From positions 593,628 through 657,627 of the forward strand of contig MNCI01022074.1 of assembly GCA_015680685.1 (NCBI GenBank): a stretch of 64,000 nt of DNA, written 5' to 3'. The notes under the pieces are model-generated. The model did no database searches and was not told where the DNA came from. It worked only from the letters and a program-made list of their open reading frames with translations. Shown here one piece after another: positions 20,792 to 33,215 of the stretch. This stretch comes from Gnetum montanum. Taxonomy: Eukaryota > Streptophyta > Gnetopsida > Gnetales > Gnetaceae. A program made the translations under genes and the position numbers. Every line of letters starts with the position of its first letter. Positions within the stretch are counted from its first letter, which is position 1.

Positions 20792-21950
20792 TGGCTAAGT
20801 TGTGTATGGCTAATACGAATTCTGGAGATATAACACTGGTGACTATCCAAGGTGTAGGGGTTAGGAGAAAACTGAGAAAGTTGGACCAGGATCCCCATGA
20901 CTAAGAGTGATCCTCCAATAGCAACAGAATGGAAAAAGATAGGGAATAAGAAATATGGAGAAAAAGAAACAACATCAACGCTGCTAAAATAGATGTCAAA
21001 AGTGGGAATGAACAAAAAAAATGTTGATTGCAGAAATGTTTAAGGGAAAGAAGTTAACTGATGCACCAAATAGGAATGCCAATGGGTCCTCCCCAAAGTA
21101 GGCTCATGCCCTTTATGCCCTGACAAACCCACATTCAAAGAGTCCATAGGCTCTGGAAATGTCATTCAGAAGTAGGAGTTAAAGTCTTAACCACAAGAAT
21201 TTACCAAAAAGAAAATAATGCATCAACCAAAATATAGACTACTAATACAACTAGCAATGAGATGGAAAATGGGGAAAGAATGATGAAAAGAAAAGAATGG
21301 AATGGAGTCCCAAGAACAAGGTGGTGTACAACCCCTTGTGTAGTTATGGTTAATGTGACTTAGTAGATCTCATTCCAAATCTAGCTTCAAACAATCCACA
21401 TCCAGTGACTTCACATTAATATACTTGGTCAACCCATCCACTTGAAGTAATAGGAATGCTTCGGCCAAAGAGTCACCACCATTTTGAGGAAACAAGAAAG
21501 GGAAAAGTCGGAAGCAAGAAAGGGCCTTAGTTAGAGAGAACATGTTTGTTTAGTTTCATAACCAGTGCTTATAGCCTAGATGATTATTTTGTCTAAGGGA
21601 TGTGCTTTGAATTCTCACTCTCTTTTTTTCTTGCATGAGAACCACACCATGCAAAGACTTATTATTTTTATTAGCTTAGATCCCGATAATGGAGCAATGT
21701 TAGAATGGTAAGGAAAACTCAAGAAGAAAACATCCAAGCACCCAANATAAAAAAATTTGTAAAAAAAAACTTAAAAAGGAACTAAGGGCCTCAAATAATC
21801 AACAGCGGTGGACATCTCCCCCATGACTATGTTGGAAGCAAGAGATCCAAAATAATGAGCAGGGTTGTCCCTTCTCAGAGGTATTATGTGCACTGGATAT
21901 TCTAAGTTTATGGAAGGGTTTGGTTTATTGCACATTGACTAGTAATTTCT
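20792..21950 (-). other. Gy4 post-pol spacer
   Basis: Non-coding; shares with Gy3 and Gy1 the block at about 21086-21200 (minus strand ...GGGCATGAGCCTACTTTGGGGA in part). It has internal polypurine-like boxes at 20889-20905 and 21811-21830. One ambiguous base lies at 21746. Confidence 0.65.
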
Positions 21951-22019
21951 TATTAAGGTTTTTGTCTAACTTTTTAGAAATTTCCAACTTCCCCTAATTG
22001 ATGTTTTCTATATTAAGGT

Positions 22020-22650
22020 TTGGAAGTTGGCGATGATCTTGCTCTAGTGCATCTACGCTTTCGACGTGAGCACAAGTTATTCCCTCAGTTAGTTCCATGC
22101 GTGTTAGTGAGTTGCTCTCTTGATCAGCTATTAGCCACTGGGTGTCTCTTTGTCATGTGGCTGCTGCATATAGGCACTTTTATAGGTTAAGGTCTTGTGC
22201 ACACCGGTTACATGCAAGCAATGCCAACTTTTGCCCAACCCATGATCTCTACACGCAATTGCACCCTGTATCACTGTATGAGATGCATGGAACCTTCTTA
22301 TTCTTGATCTTTCCAAAAGTGTTCTCCTAAGATATTTCTAGGGAAAGATCACAGATTCCTAGATGTGCATCTATAGTACTTAGCCATGTCCTTTCCATTA
22401 TTATTGGGAAGTTCCCTTTATCATTATTCACTTGTATCACTAGGAAATCAGCTGGGTACAACCACCCACACACAGTGGTAATGATGTCCTCCATCAGTCC
22501 CAAGGGAACAGTGATGGATTGGTTGGCCAACTCTAGGCGAATATTGCTCTTCCTTAATGGAGGCAGGTTCCAAGCTTTGTACATCTCTTCTGATATTAAG
22601 ATGACTCTGGAACCTGAATCCAGAAGAGCTTTACATGGTTCATTCCCAAC
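22020..22650 (-). pseudogene. Gy4 protease region, active-site triad kept
   Basis: Minus strand A-L-L-D-S-G-S-R-V-I-L-I-S-E-E-M-Y at about 22635-22585 keeps the D-S-G triad lost in Gy1 and Gy3. The open block 22327-22584 continues with I-T-V-P-L-G-L-M-E-D and W-L-S-T-I-D-A-H-L-G, the conserved segment after the protease. The frame then decays and runs to about 22020, matching the Gy3 linker before RT (A-L-E-Q-x-x-x-Q-L-P). No RT follows. Confidence 0.82.
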
Positions 22651-22899
22651 AACTTGGAGAAAGCTTAGAGGGATTCAAGGATCAGAGAATTTCTTGGGAA
22701 GGTGGTCCACATTAATCCAGTCAGTAATGGCATGTGTTAACATAACCATATGCGTTGAGCTCGGTGTTTGGTTTAAAGGGAGCTCTAAAGCCTTATTTGA
22801 TAGAGAGGCATTTAGAGGTTCAACCACTTGTGGTTGTGAGGGCTTGGTTGGACTGTTGGTTCTAAAGAAAATATTCACAACCCTCGTGGCATTACATTT

Positions 22900-25214
22900 C
22901 TACCGTTGAGTAGGGAGTTCCCCTTGCATCACTGGAGCAGGTGGTAATAAAGCTATTGGTGTGAGAGTTGCGGATGGATTTGAAGGATGGTATGCTTGTG
23001 GGTTATCTCCCTTAGGAGAAGGAGATCTATAATACTTCCGAGGTTGGTAGTGATGTTGTGGTGTAACGTGACTAACAAAGTCACGAGGAGAGATTGGATG
23101 TGGCACGTAGTAGCCATATGGGTCTAGTTATCGGTAGGGGTATTGTTGCCTTGGTTGTCGCATCCCCCATGACTGTGGGTATTGCCACTGTTGATGTTGC
23201 TCAACTGGTTGTGGTGGAGTTCCACTTGGATAATATGTTGAAGGTTGCCTTGGGTTACCTTGGGGATAAGGTAACCGTCAGGGTGCTTTCCATTTATTAA
23301 GTTGTGGGTTGAGTGCATACACCCCAAACTCATGTATATGTGAGATCACTAGGTAAAATCCCTTAGGATGATCGTATTGGCATATCTCACATCCACCGTC
23401 ATTGTCCATGTCTAAATCCACAACCTCTTCGATGATGGTCATTTTTCCCTTACCCTTGTTATGTGCATTGTCCACTTCTCTATTTTTGTTTTTGTCATGG
23501 TCACTACCTCACTCCCTAGACTCCTCTACAATTGTAAGAATAGTTTCAAACCTACTATCCGAGTCCCACATTTGGTCCACCTTTACCAATACTTTTGTTG
23601 TTAACTTTTGGAGTGGTAAAGTTTTCCTATTCACCATCTCTTCGAGTAGTGACTCTTCTTCCTTCTCACAGAATCTCACTCCCCTTTTTTAGAGGGAAGG
23701 ATCTTGGTTATACTCTTGTACACTTTCTCTCTTCCATAGCTCACCTTCTTCTTTGGCTACTTGCTCTAGCAATCTATGAATTTGATGAGACCTAAGCTCT
23801 GATAATCTTCCTTGGGCATATGTTCCAAGGGTTCTTCTTGTTTCATGCCTAAGTCCATCCACGAGATGGCATAGTTGATCCCACTGCAAATAACCATGGC
23901 TAGGGAAACAATGTAACAGTGCGTAATAGCGACCCATGGTAGCATCCAAGGGTTCATGATATCCTTGCTTCCATCCTTGGATTTGCTTTCATAGGTTAGA
24001 CACTTGGGAGTACGTTTGGTACTTATCATTGAATAGTTCTAACATTGTACTCCACCTCCAAATGGATTCCAGTTCTAAGGACCGGTACCAGCTTTTAGCT
24101 TCTTTCACTAGTGTCCTTGGGAACAACTTCAGTTTTTGCCATTTTTTTTCTATGTTTTGCAAGACACATGCATCCTAGAATTCTTATAAATGATTTTGAG
24201 GATCAGCGTTGTATCCCCCTTCAAATCATGTGATGTTGTTCATGTCTAACCTTTTAATTCTACAATCCTTTTGGTCCCTTGTTGGAACTCTTACAGCCTC
24301 CATTATACCTAGCATGCTTCTAATTGTGAGTAGGAGTTCTTCATGATCATCTCATTCATAGTGTCTATGGTGTCTATGTGGTTTCCTACTCTCCCTTCTT
24401 TTATGCCTTGATTCCTTAGAATGCCCTCGTCCTCGTTCTTGACTATCTCGTCGATGTTCTTCATTTTTTTTCCTGTATCCTCACAATTGGTTTCCTTATG
24501 ACTGCATCCAGACACTGAAGGAGAGGATGAAGGTGAAGAAGTAGGAGAACCATTTCCATGATGGTGTTTTCTACCTTCTCTTCATTGGTCTTGGCCCTGA
24601 TCGTGATCACGATTAGAACATCCATCCTTATCATGTGTTTGTGTTCCCTCGTTGAACACTTCATGTTCATAAGGATTAGAACCAGGGTTGTGAACCGTGG
24701 AGTGGGGGTTCTAATACACCACCTCCTAACCATCGTTAGGACAGGAAACATCGTTTGGTGGGGAACTTGTTGAAGCAAGTTCACCACCCTCAATTTCTCT
24801 TAAGACATGCAGGGCATTATGGGGCCATTTACCCTTCAAGGATGTGTGGTAACTCTCCTGTCGCAAGTCCCTTTGACGTTGTGCTTCTGTGGGATGATAG
24901 TCCCTTGTGTCATGATCACATGCAATGTACTCTGCGTATAAAAGCAACATGCCTATTCATGTGAGAGCATGAAGGAGCATGTTGGGGACTGATCGGATTG
25001 GAGGAAACACTATGTTAACCTCCAAGTCTCTCTAATGCAGTTGTTCATCCTAGTGGAGAATAAAGGTGAAATCGGGCACATACTCATTATGATGAGTATA
25101 TACCACATGAAACTGTTGATGAACTGGCGGATCTTAGTTATGTGTATTATGCCGCTGACTACCTCTTGTGTTAGTCCTAGGCAGTGAAGTGCTCTTATGC
25201 AAAGAAGAAGACAT
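22900..25214 (-). pseudogene. Gy4 gag
   Basis: Start ATG at 25212-25214 (M-S-S-S-L-H-K-S-T-S-L-P). In order: N-terminal block E-Y-V-P-D-F-T-F-I-L-H-Q-D-E-Q (about 25090-25045); Y-A-E-Y-I-A-C-D-H-D (about 24940); an Arg/His/Ser linker (24800-24300); the gag domain with G-R-Y-Y-A-L-L-H-C-F-P and G-L-R-H-E-T-R-R-T-L-G-T-Y-A-Q-G-R-L (23930-23790), which stays open over 85 codons at 23689-23949; and a cysteine motif C-E-I-C-Q-Y-D-H-P-K-G-F (about 23390) missing its last cysteine. Few stops make it one of the better gag copies, but frameshifts remain. Confidence 0.87.
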
Positions 25215-25340
25215 GCTTGTCTTGTTCAATGTGCGATGTACCATTGTCCTATCTTTCTTTGATTAACCCTAAGGGTTTGTTCTAACACTCTAATGATATG
25301 GATGATTTCCTATGTTCTATGCAATGCACAAACAACTAAA

Positions 25341-25359
25341 TCCTCGACAACGGTGCCAA
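25341..25359 (-). promoter_or_regulatory. Gy4 primer binding site, tRNA-Asp type
   Basis: Minus strand TTGGCACCGTTGTCGAGGA; 15 of the 18 bases after the first T match the complement of the tRNA-Asp 3' end, all three differences being transitions. It abuts the 5' LTR. Confidence 0.88.
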
Positions 25360-25604
25360 TGATGAGTGGCGAGGTACCCCTGTACTCAACCATACGAATA
25401 AAAGCATTTCACATGCAATTTGGTCAAACTCCAAGGACTAAGTGCTTACGTGCCTTAATGGAACACTTATGATTAATCAATTGTTGTCTTCCCAAACTTA
25501 CTTGTATTGTCACAATTGTATAGAAGATGAGGTAGGATGCGATATCACGTATGCGATATCGCATGGCGGATGCAATATCACATATGCGATATCACGGCTC
25601 ATCA
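25360..25604 (-). repeat. Gy4 5' LTR, internally deleted
   Basis: Only 245 bases against 814 in the 3' LTR. The two ends match, but the central part, including the TATA position and most of R/U5, is missing at a junction near 25522. The GATATC cluster survives at 25533-25597. Right duplication GCTAG is at 25605-25609. Confidence 0.88.
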
Positions 25605-25609
25605 GCTAG

Positions 25610-26440
25610 ATTAGGCTCTCCATTTCTATCTATGTTTGTGTCTCCATGTCTTACTTTCGAATTTCTTGGTTAGGGACTTAACATAATACCAAGATCATTT
25701 TGTCTAGACCCAAAAAAGTGTTGCAAAATTGTTCCTTTTGTAACACAAAAAAGTTACTCTTATTCCACTGTTTCCAACTACTTCTCCCTAAATGATAGTA
25801 GAAACAATTTGGATATTAATAGGAGAGTGTTATTTGCTACTTCATGGGACTGGAAAGCCTATGAAGGCCAATTGATTTTACTACCCAAAGAAATTTGAGT
25901 CCAAAATATCTTTTCTTGCCTCCAAATTAAGGATCTTTGTTCACTAATGAAAAATTCTTACTATTTCAATTTTCTTGCCACTCAAGATGAGGCATGGCAT
26001 TCCTTTGCTAAAGAAACTTTTGTCTCCTCTAACAAAAGCAAAAACTATGATTTAGGGATGCCCAAGTATAGCTACTATCTACCTTTCTTGTTTTTTTTTT
26101 TAGTGATGTCAAAGTTTTGTAAAATTTCATGAATTTTAATTCTAAGTTCTCTATAGTTTTCTCTCAAAATATATAAGTATCACTATATCCTATATCTCTA
26201 TGTTTAGTTAATAGTCAATGAGTGAAATCTAAATAATATGAGAATACAAACATTCATATGAATTAGGAAAAAATCCACAACATGAAATTATACCATTTTA
26301 AAGTCAAAGAAAGATTTCAAATACACACAGCGTAATAGAAAATTGTTCTCCATCATGTCCATAGCCCAAAATTACCCAATTTCCACTTACTTACATTATG
26401 CAAGGCCTAACCATAGCTACCAAAAAAGTGAACTTGCATT
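25610..26440. other. Unassigned sequence right of Gy4
   Basis: Likely continuation of the pre-insertion locus at 18928-19511. A plus-strand open stretch at 25947-26132 and weakly protein-like reading upstream do not match any family I know. No LTR boundary seen. Confidence 0.4.
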
Positions 26441-26449
26441 GCAATTCAA

Positions 26450-28400
26450 AAATTAATTGGGTAGCCCACATTCCATGGAAGCAAGAAGTAGAAGTTACTA
26501 CTACTATTGGGAATCTTGGTTGGAAGGGTTATTAGAAGCAAGTAGGTATTTTTGAGGTATCATCATTGGAATTTGATAAGTACCTACTTGAGCATCATAA
26601 AAGTAAGGATTGGGCAGTAGCACCATCTATTGTTGTACTAGAGTTGGAAGATTCCACAAAAAATCACCCCAAGGATTTGAAGACTTCCACTATTGGTACT
26701 ACTACATGGGCTACAAATAAGCATTACTAGGATAGTATGAAAAATCAGGTTATGAGATCCTTCTTGTTTTCCTCTTAATGAATCAAAGATTCAAAGGTAC
26801 CTTAGATTGTGCCATCTCACTAATCATGTAAGGCATGACTAGGTAACACTAAGTATCATGAGAGTCTACATAGTATTTGCATGGACCCTCATGATGAAAG
26901 GAGGATGAAGAAGCCTTATTTGAATCTCTTTAAAATATTTTAGAATAAGAGAGCTTTCCTTTACCTTTCCTATTATACCTCTTTCTACATTCATGTGGTT
27001 AAATTTCTTTGGTTGTAACTTCAACCACCTTACCCTCAATGTCCTTGAAAGTAATGGTTATTCTCTTGTCCATCATGTTCCAAACTCAGTCCACATGGTG
27101 GGTGAAGTCTGACAAGGCTTCATTCATTCCAACTTAATCTTGCACTAGAGCCTCAATTTTAGTAGGAGATTCAAAAATACCTTCAACATTTTTTACCTCT
27201 TGTCTATGTGATGGATTGTGATTGTACTCCTTAGTTAATTGTCTCTTTCACCATTTACCTTCCATGCTAACAATGATGTTTAAGAGTGTCTTGATTTGGG
27301 CCATGGACTTGTGTGCACCTAGCCCATCATGTACATGTCCATGTGCTTTCGTATTTCCTACCTTATCCCTTCTATAATATGCATCAACTTTTTCCTTTGG
27401 CTAAAACCATGATTCAAACAATGATGAGTAGTTTTCATGTACCTTTCCATGGTGATGTCAAGAGGATCATGGGCTTCTTACCTCCATCTAGCCATCTTCT
27501 TTCAAATTTTTGAAATTTAAGTATAGGTCTAAAATTTTGGGTCAAAGATCTTAACCATGTTTTCCCATCTTTGAATCAATCCAAAAGGAAAGGATTTGTA
27601 CTAGGTTTCCATGTGTCTGATGAAGGTGTAGGAAATCAACTATAACTTTTGTTACTCTTGATCCCTTGGAGATAACAAGCATTATTAAAGGCTTGCACGT
27701 GGATATAAAGGTTGTCATTAGTATACCCTCTGTAAGTTGGTACATCACCCATGTTGATTTATTTGATCCTTCTGTATGAATATGGTCACTTGGAATGCGT
27801 ATATCTTTTGTTAACTTGTGATAATCATCCCAATTAAATAAAGAAGAATCATCATTATCATTAGAAGGTCCAAATAAGTGCAAATGCTAGAACCTGAAAA
27901 GGATATCATCATCCTAAGCTATACTTGAGGTGAAGGTATCTAACTAGGGGCCTAAATGATGGACTATCCCTTTATCATTTTTATCTATTTTATCCTCTTG
28001 CTCTCCATCTAGATAATTAGATGAGAAGTTACAATCAGTCTCTTCTTCTATTACTTGATCCCAAAGACCTTGCATGTACAAAGGATCATAGTCACCAAAC
28101 ATGAGCTCATGAGCCTTGTATATCATATGTTCATTGTATAGCCCTATATTGATCAAGGAATCAATAAGATCATTTGGTGTAGCCACAACTAGATCCCTTG
28201 ACAATCAACCATGATAATCTCTCTACCTTCCCTACTTATCTTGATGATAAGCTGATACAACCAATGAAAGAATCTTATGCTTTGAATGTTTAAAGGTAAT
28301 AAAAGCATTTTGTCTTTTTTGTGCATTACTAGAGGTCTTTGGTGGTATCTTAGAATTATTTTCCATTTCATTTGCATTCACAATCTACATATACAACAAT
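26450..28400 (-). pseudogene. Gy5 gag remnant
   Basis: Open minus-strand pieces at 28189-28377, 27944-28204 and 27551-27883 line up with the gag of Gy3. They show D-Y-D-P-L-Y-M-Q after an N-I-G-L-Y-N-E-H segment, then E-Y-N-H-N-P-S (about 27200), H-H-V-D-x-V-W-N-M-M-D-K-R (about 27090) and a decayed C-K-Y-Y-V-D-S-H motif (about 26880). Similarity ends near 26450 and no protease or RT was found beyond it, so pol is missing or unrecognisable. This is the most diverged gypsy in the window. Confidence 0.72.
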
Positions 28401-28474
28401 AAAACATATACTTAATTTGAATAAAAGTTAAAATTAAGAATGTATAAGTATTTCTAGACAATTCATGAATGTTA

Positions 28475-28493
28475 TCCCCAAAAACAACACTAA
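28475..28493 (-). promoter_or_regulatory. Gy5 primer binding site, tRNA-Asp type, decayed
   Basis: Plus-strand TCCCCAAAAACAACACTAA corresponds to the reversed tRNA-Asp site of sister elements; nearly all differences are transitions. Confidence 0.65.
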
Positions 28494-28934
28494 TTATAGG
28501 GATTCTTCCAATTTTGGATCAATGGAATATATCATACAAATTATAGTGTGATCCAATCATAAGCCTTTAGAAGATGTTGAGTGGATTTCCAAGAACACTT
28601 ATGTATATCATTATGTTTCATAAATATAAAGGATAGAATATTATGCTACATATGATACAATTGTAATCTATATTACCACAATGTGAGGTTCAGAGAATAT
28701 TTATACTTTTATACTTTGTAATTTTTATGAATTGTATAATTCTAAAAAAGAAACAAACACTACTAAACACACACGCATTACAATCCCACCTAAAGACAAG
28801 GGTAATGCTCATTTTGCAATCCCCCAAGGGATAGGTGCAACACCACACACATGCAAATATAAATGTAAATCAAATACCTCTTAGTGATAATCTTGATAGA
28901 CCAATACCATGTCATACAAGTGTGACCTCCTTGG
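28494..28934 (-). repeat. Gy5 5' LTR, part left of the Gy2 insertion
   Basis: Starts directly after the primer site and runs to the Gy2 target duplication. The LTR probably resumes at 41987, where a minus-strand TATAAATA occurs at 42345-42352. The far end is not defined, and no second LTR of this type is present to confirm it. Confidence 0.5.
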
Positions 28935-28939
28935 ATAAG
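28935..28939. repeat. Gy2 target-site duplication, left (ATAAG)
   Basis: ATAAG before TGATGAGCATAAA. The identical pentamer follows the right LTR at 41982-41986. Confidence 0.88.
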
Positions 28940-29872
28940 TGATGAGCATAAAAGTGTCACGTTGATGGGCCCTCATTGACACAACCTCATCAACAAGGCC
29001 CCATTTACATGGTGTTTCCCCGTCAATGGAACAAAATTAACATAGCATTTTATACATCTATGGGGCCCCATAGATTTAGCCTTGTGATAAAAACTATAAA
29101 TATGAGCTCACAACCATGTTTTTGGGGATATCTTATCATAGTAGTAGTAAAGCTCTTATAGTTTTTTCATTTGAAAGTTAGATATTTCTCTGAGTGCCCA
29201 TAGCATGAGTTAAAAAGTGTACAAATCTTTATTCAAGCACCATTATACCTAGACCACACCAATGTGTACAATAATAAAGATTAGCCTTTTAATCAAACCT
29301 TGCAACACTTAGAATAGATTAATGATTTATTTATGCATCTATTATTTTCATTAATTATGCTAAATTAGACTTCAAGTGATTAGTTAATTAATTAAGCTAA
29401 ATAGATTAAACACATAAGTATGACTGCATCAAGCATAAACACATATTTACGTGGTAATTCTAGTAGTTCTATTGCTTGGTTCACCTAGTAGCATAGCACT
29501 TGGTAACCCAATAGTGGATACATGGGTTCAAAATGTGTATGAAAAGTGCGACTAGATGCTTATGTTAGAACTAGTTAGAGATCAGTTAGTTACTTAAATT
29601 AAATTAGTTATTAAATCATCTCATCTCTCAACTCTAAAAGCTAAGGAATATAAAATATACAATAATAAAAATAATATGCCTCGATTACACTTAACCATAC
29701 AATTATGCATCACAAGTGTAACTGGAAAGACAACAAATGACCATTAGGACAAGGTTCACTTCCTAGAAGACTAGTGTACCAAAAACAATTGAGTCCATGG
29801 AATTCAACCTAATCATGTGTGAGAATTTCATGATTCATATGGTTGGATGTAGGGGTACCTCACCGCTCATCA
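28940..29872 (+). repeat. Gy2 5' LTR
   Basis: 933 bases from TGATGAGC to GCTCATCA, with TATAAATA at 29095-29102. The R-U5 half resembles Gy1 and Gy3 LTRs (AGGGGTACCTC...CTCATCA end); the U3 is different. Confidence 0.93.
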
Positions 29873-29891
29873 TTGGCATTGTTGCTAGGAA
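29873..29891 (+). promoter_or_regulatory. Gy2 primer binding site, tRNA-Asp type
   Basis: TTGGCATTGTTGCTAGGAA; 12 of the 18 positions after the first T match the tRNA-Asp complement, all differences being transitions. Confidence 0.83.
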
Positions 29892-30020
29892 CTCTTTCTA
29901 TTGAAACGTGTGCTATCTAGGATTAGTGAACATCATTAACATCATTGGATGAACCCTAAGGTTAAAATCATTTCTAAATAATATAATTACAAAAGCACAC
30001 TAATTTTATTTTCTTGCAAA

Positions 30021-32340
30021 ATGTCTTCTTTTCACAGGCATGACAATGTCAAACTGCTAGTCCCACAAGAATGCAAAGTGGTATATACTCATCCAAATGA
30101 GTATGTGCCTAACTTCACCTTCATCCTACATCAAGATGAGCAACTACTTAGCGTGATATGGAAGGCAATGTTGTAATGCCTCTTGATCAATTTGTGCCTA
30201 TGATGCTACTTCAAAATCTTAAGAAGTTAGGCATCCAAGATCTTCAAGAAGAGTATGTTGTGCATGATTACGACTACTAGGACTACTATCCCACTAAAAC
30301 ACAATGCAAGAGAGATTGTCACTAGCAAAGGCACCATAAGGTTGTGAAGGGAAAATGGTTCACCAATCCCTTGTTCCTACTAAACCAAGATGACAATGAG
30401 GACCCTCCCTCAAGGGGATCTAAACATGAAAATTCTCCACCTATTGTTATTGATGATGGGGGTGTGACTCTAAATCTAAGGTCTACTATTAACAATCCAA
30501 ATTTAGGAAAAGATGGTAATCAAGGTAAGGATCATACAAGCGTCAAGAGAATAAGAAAACCAAAAAATGTGGCCATAACAGCTAAAGGGAAATTGGCAAA
30601 CACAATGGTGGTGATAGTCCTCCTCCCTCTTCACCCTCTTCATCTACATCTTTTTCTTCTTCCTCTTCTAGTCATTATAGATGCAATAAAAGAAATAACT
30701 GTGATGGAGGTGAATAATGGGACAATAATATTGATCACCAAGCTCGTAATGAATGAAGGGGTAGCAAAGGACATCATCAACAACAACAAGATAATGATGA
30801 TGATGAGCCTTTGTTGGTAACTCAAAGTATGCTTAATATTAAAGAGGCTATAAATATTTCAAACAAGCATGTGAGAGATAGTCAAATCAAGTGCCTAAAC
30901 ATCAACAATATCTCAAGATTCGAGGGGGGATATAAATTTGATCCACAGACACATCTACAAGCTTTCCATGATGCTCGTGCCTTGTAAAACATTGAAAATA
31001 ATTGGCATAAACACAAGCTCTTTCATAGGACACTCATCAAAGAGGCAAAAAGCTGGTATCAATCCTTGGAGCTAGAATCCATTCACAGATGAAGTACAAT
31101 GCTAGAACTATTTAATGAAAAATACTAGATATACTATAGAGTGTCCAATCTAAGAATGCAAATCCAAGGCTAGATATAAGGAACATATGAACCCTTTGAT
31201 ACTACCATGGATAGATATTATTCTCTTTTACATTGATGCCCTGGCCATGATTATTCTTCAAGGGAATAAATTTGCCACATCATAGATGGGCTCAGAGCAT
31301 AAACCAGAAGAACTCTTGGGGTTTATGCCCAAGGGAGACTTTCTAAACTAAGAGCTCATCATATCCAAAGGCTAATAGAGTAGGTAGCAAAAAAAGAAGG
31401 TGTGTTATGAAAAAGAAAAAGTGTAGAAGAATTTAATAGGAACCCTTCCATCAGAAAAAGGAAGGTCTGATTCTATGAGAGGAGGAGTCACCACTCAATG
31501 AGGTGGTGAATAGGAAAATCTTACCCATCCAAAAATTTATTTCTAATATTTCAGCAAACGTTGATAAACTATGGGACTCTTTAGGTGAAAAATTCCAAAC
31601 TACTATGAAAATTACTAAGGAATCCAAAGAGCGAAATAATGATCATGACCACAGGAGATGGAAAGAAGCTAAACATGCCTACTAGAGAGGTAAGGGCAGC
31701 TACTATAGTAGAAAAGTTGTGTAGACAAACTCCAAATATGATGATGGGTGTGACATTTGTCAATATGACCATTTTAAGGGGTGTTTCCCTGTGGTGTCAC
31801 ACTTACAAGAGTCCAGGATGTACATGGTTGAATCCATGACTAGTAAGGAGGCAAGCACATAAACAATTACCTTATCCTCAAGGCAATCCAAGGTAGTTCC
31901 ACTAGCAAAAACAAGCTTATTATCCAAGTGGAGCTCCACCACAACCATATGAGAAATACTAGTAGTGGCACCAACCATAGTTATGGGGAATGCCACCACT
32001 AAGATAGTAGTGCCCTTATAGGCAACTAGATCCATATGGGTACTATGTTCAGCAACCCGTTTCTCCTCTAAGATTTGTAAACCACGCATCTTCCCAAAAT
32101 CATTGTTATCCTTCAAAGTATCATCAAACTCATTTACCATCTACTTGAGGAAAGCACCCATATCCATACCATCCTCTGCATCCTTTTGCACAGATCCCTC
32201 CACCCTCAACCAAGTTACCTCCTACTCCATCAATGTAGAGCAAAATTCCCCCACAACCACAACAACGAAATGCTATGAGGGTTGTACATTTACAATCAGA
32301 TTTCTAGCTAAGTGATTTAGACAATCAATCTAGGAAATGA
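30021..32340 (+). pseudogene. Gy2 gag
   Basis: The ATG at 30021 (M-S-S-F-H-R-H) corresponds to the Gy4 start. Blocks in order are E-Y-V-P-N-F-T-F-I-L-H-Q-D-E-Q (about 30100-30145); an open stretch at 30344-30820 covering the charged linker; the gag domain from about 30905 with L-Q-A-F-H-D-A-R-A-L and E-A-K-S-W-Y-Q-S-L-E (to about 31130); and a CX2CX3HX4C motif C-D-I-C-Q-Y-D-H-F-K-G-C (31749 onward). A Gln/Pro-rich tail follows. Stops and frameshifts make it non-functional. Confidence 0.87.
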
Positions 32341-32539
32341 CCATTTTTCCAACTCAACAGTCCTCCCAAACCCTCACAACCTAATGTGATTAGTCACCCT
32401 CATCCTTTGCATCAAACACATTCAAAAGTCCTTCAAACCAAAGGCCATCTCAAATCCATACTATGATGTTAACTCATGTTGTTTTTTATTGGATCAAGGG
32501 TGACAACCTTTCTATAAAAAGATCTAATCCAAAAATTCC

Positions 32540-32930
32540 TCTTATTTACTTACAGATTGATGGACATTAGCCATACAGGGCTCTTTTTTATTCTAGTTCT
32601 AGTATCAATCTCATCTTCCATGACATGTACAAGGCCTAAAACCTATCACCTCTCAAGAAGAGCAACATCTGTTTGAAATTGGTAGACCAATTAATCACTA
32701 TCCCTTTAGGATTAGTGAAAGACATTGTAAATATAGTTTGTGGGTGGTTCTATCCTACCAATTTTCTGGTGATCAAGTTAGAAAATTGCAAAGGTGACTT
32801 TCCCATCCTTATGGGACATGCATGGTTAAGCATTGTTGATGCACATATGGGAATCAGGGACCTCTCCTTGGAAATATCCAGGGAGAATAAATTTGGATGA
32901 CTAGAGAAGAAGCATGTTCCATGCATCTCA
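32540..32930 (+). pseudogene. Gy2 protease region
   Basis: P-Y-R-A-L-F-Y-S-S-S-S-I-N replaces the active-site L-L-D-S-G-S-x-V of Gy4, so the catalytic Asp is gone. The open block 32673-32900 has I-T-I-P-L-G-L-V-K-D and A-W-L-S-I-V-D-A-H-M-G, the segment conserved after the protease in all sister copies. Confidence 0.8.
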
Positions 32931-33215
32931 TATAGTGATAACAAGTGTAATTGCGTGAAGAATCTAGTCCATTAAAAGTACATTCATTAAAGTATGTAAT
33001 CGTGTGCACATGAAATCAATATCCAAAGGTGTTTGTATGTAGTAGCCACAAAATAGGAGGGCACCCAGTGACTAACACCTAACTCTGATAGTAGCACATT
33101 ATTCATAAAACCCTTTGAAAGCCTCACATGTGCTTATGTCAAAGGCATGGATCAACTTGACCAAGTTCATCACCAATTCTATGATGATGAAGATGATGAT
33201 ACCTATTAGGAAGAG

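Larger units (their letters stand above)
19517..25604 (-). mobile_element. Gy4: gypsy derivative lacking RT, RNase H and integrase
   Basis: Bounded by TGATGA...TCATCA termini and a one-mismatch 5-bp duplication. It contains 5' LTR (shortened), primer site, gag, protease, then a direct jump at about 21950 to the post-integrase sequence, a spacer, polypurine tract and 3' LTR. Comparison with Gy3 places the missing block between Gy3 positions of about 51545 and 54330. It could have moved only with proteins supplied in trans, if the deletion preceded insertion. Confidence 0.9.

Noticed and set aside
23402-23795. Plus-strand serine/leucine-rich frames that look like membrane proteins
   Set aside because: They lie opposite the Gy4 gag domain and zinc-motif region; hydrophobicity is a by-product of the antisense frame. 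The same applies to frames at 50167-50391 and 49758-50189 opposite Gy3 gag.
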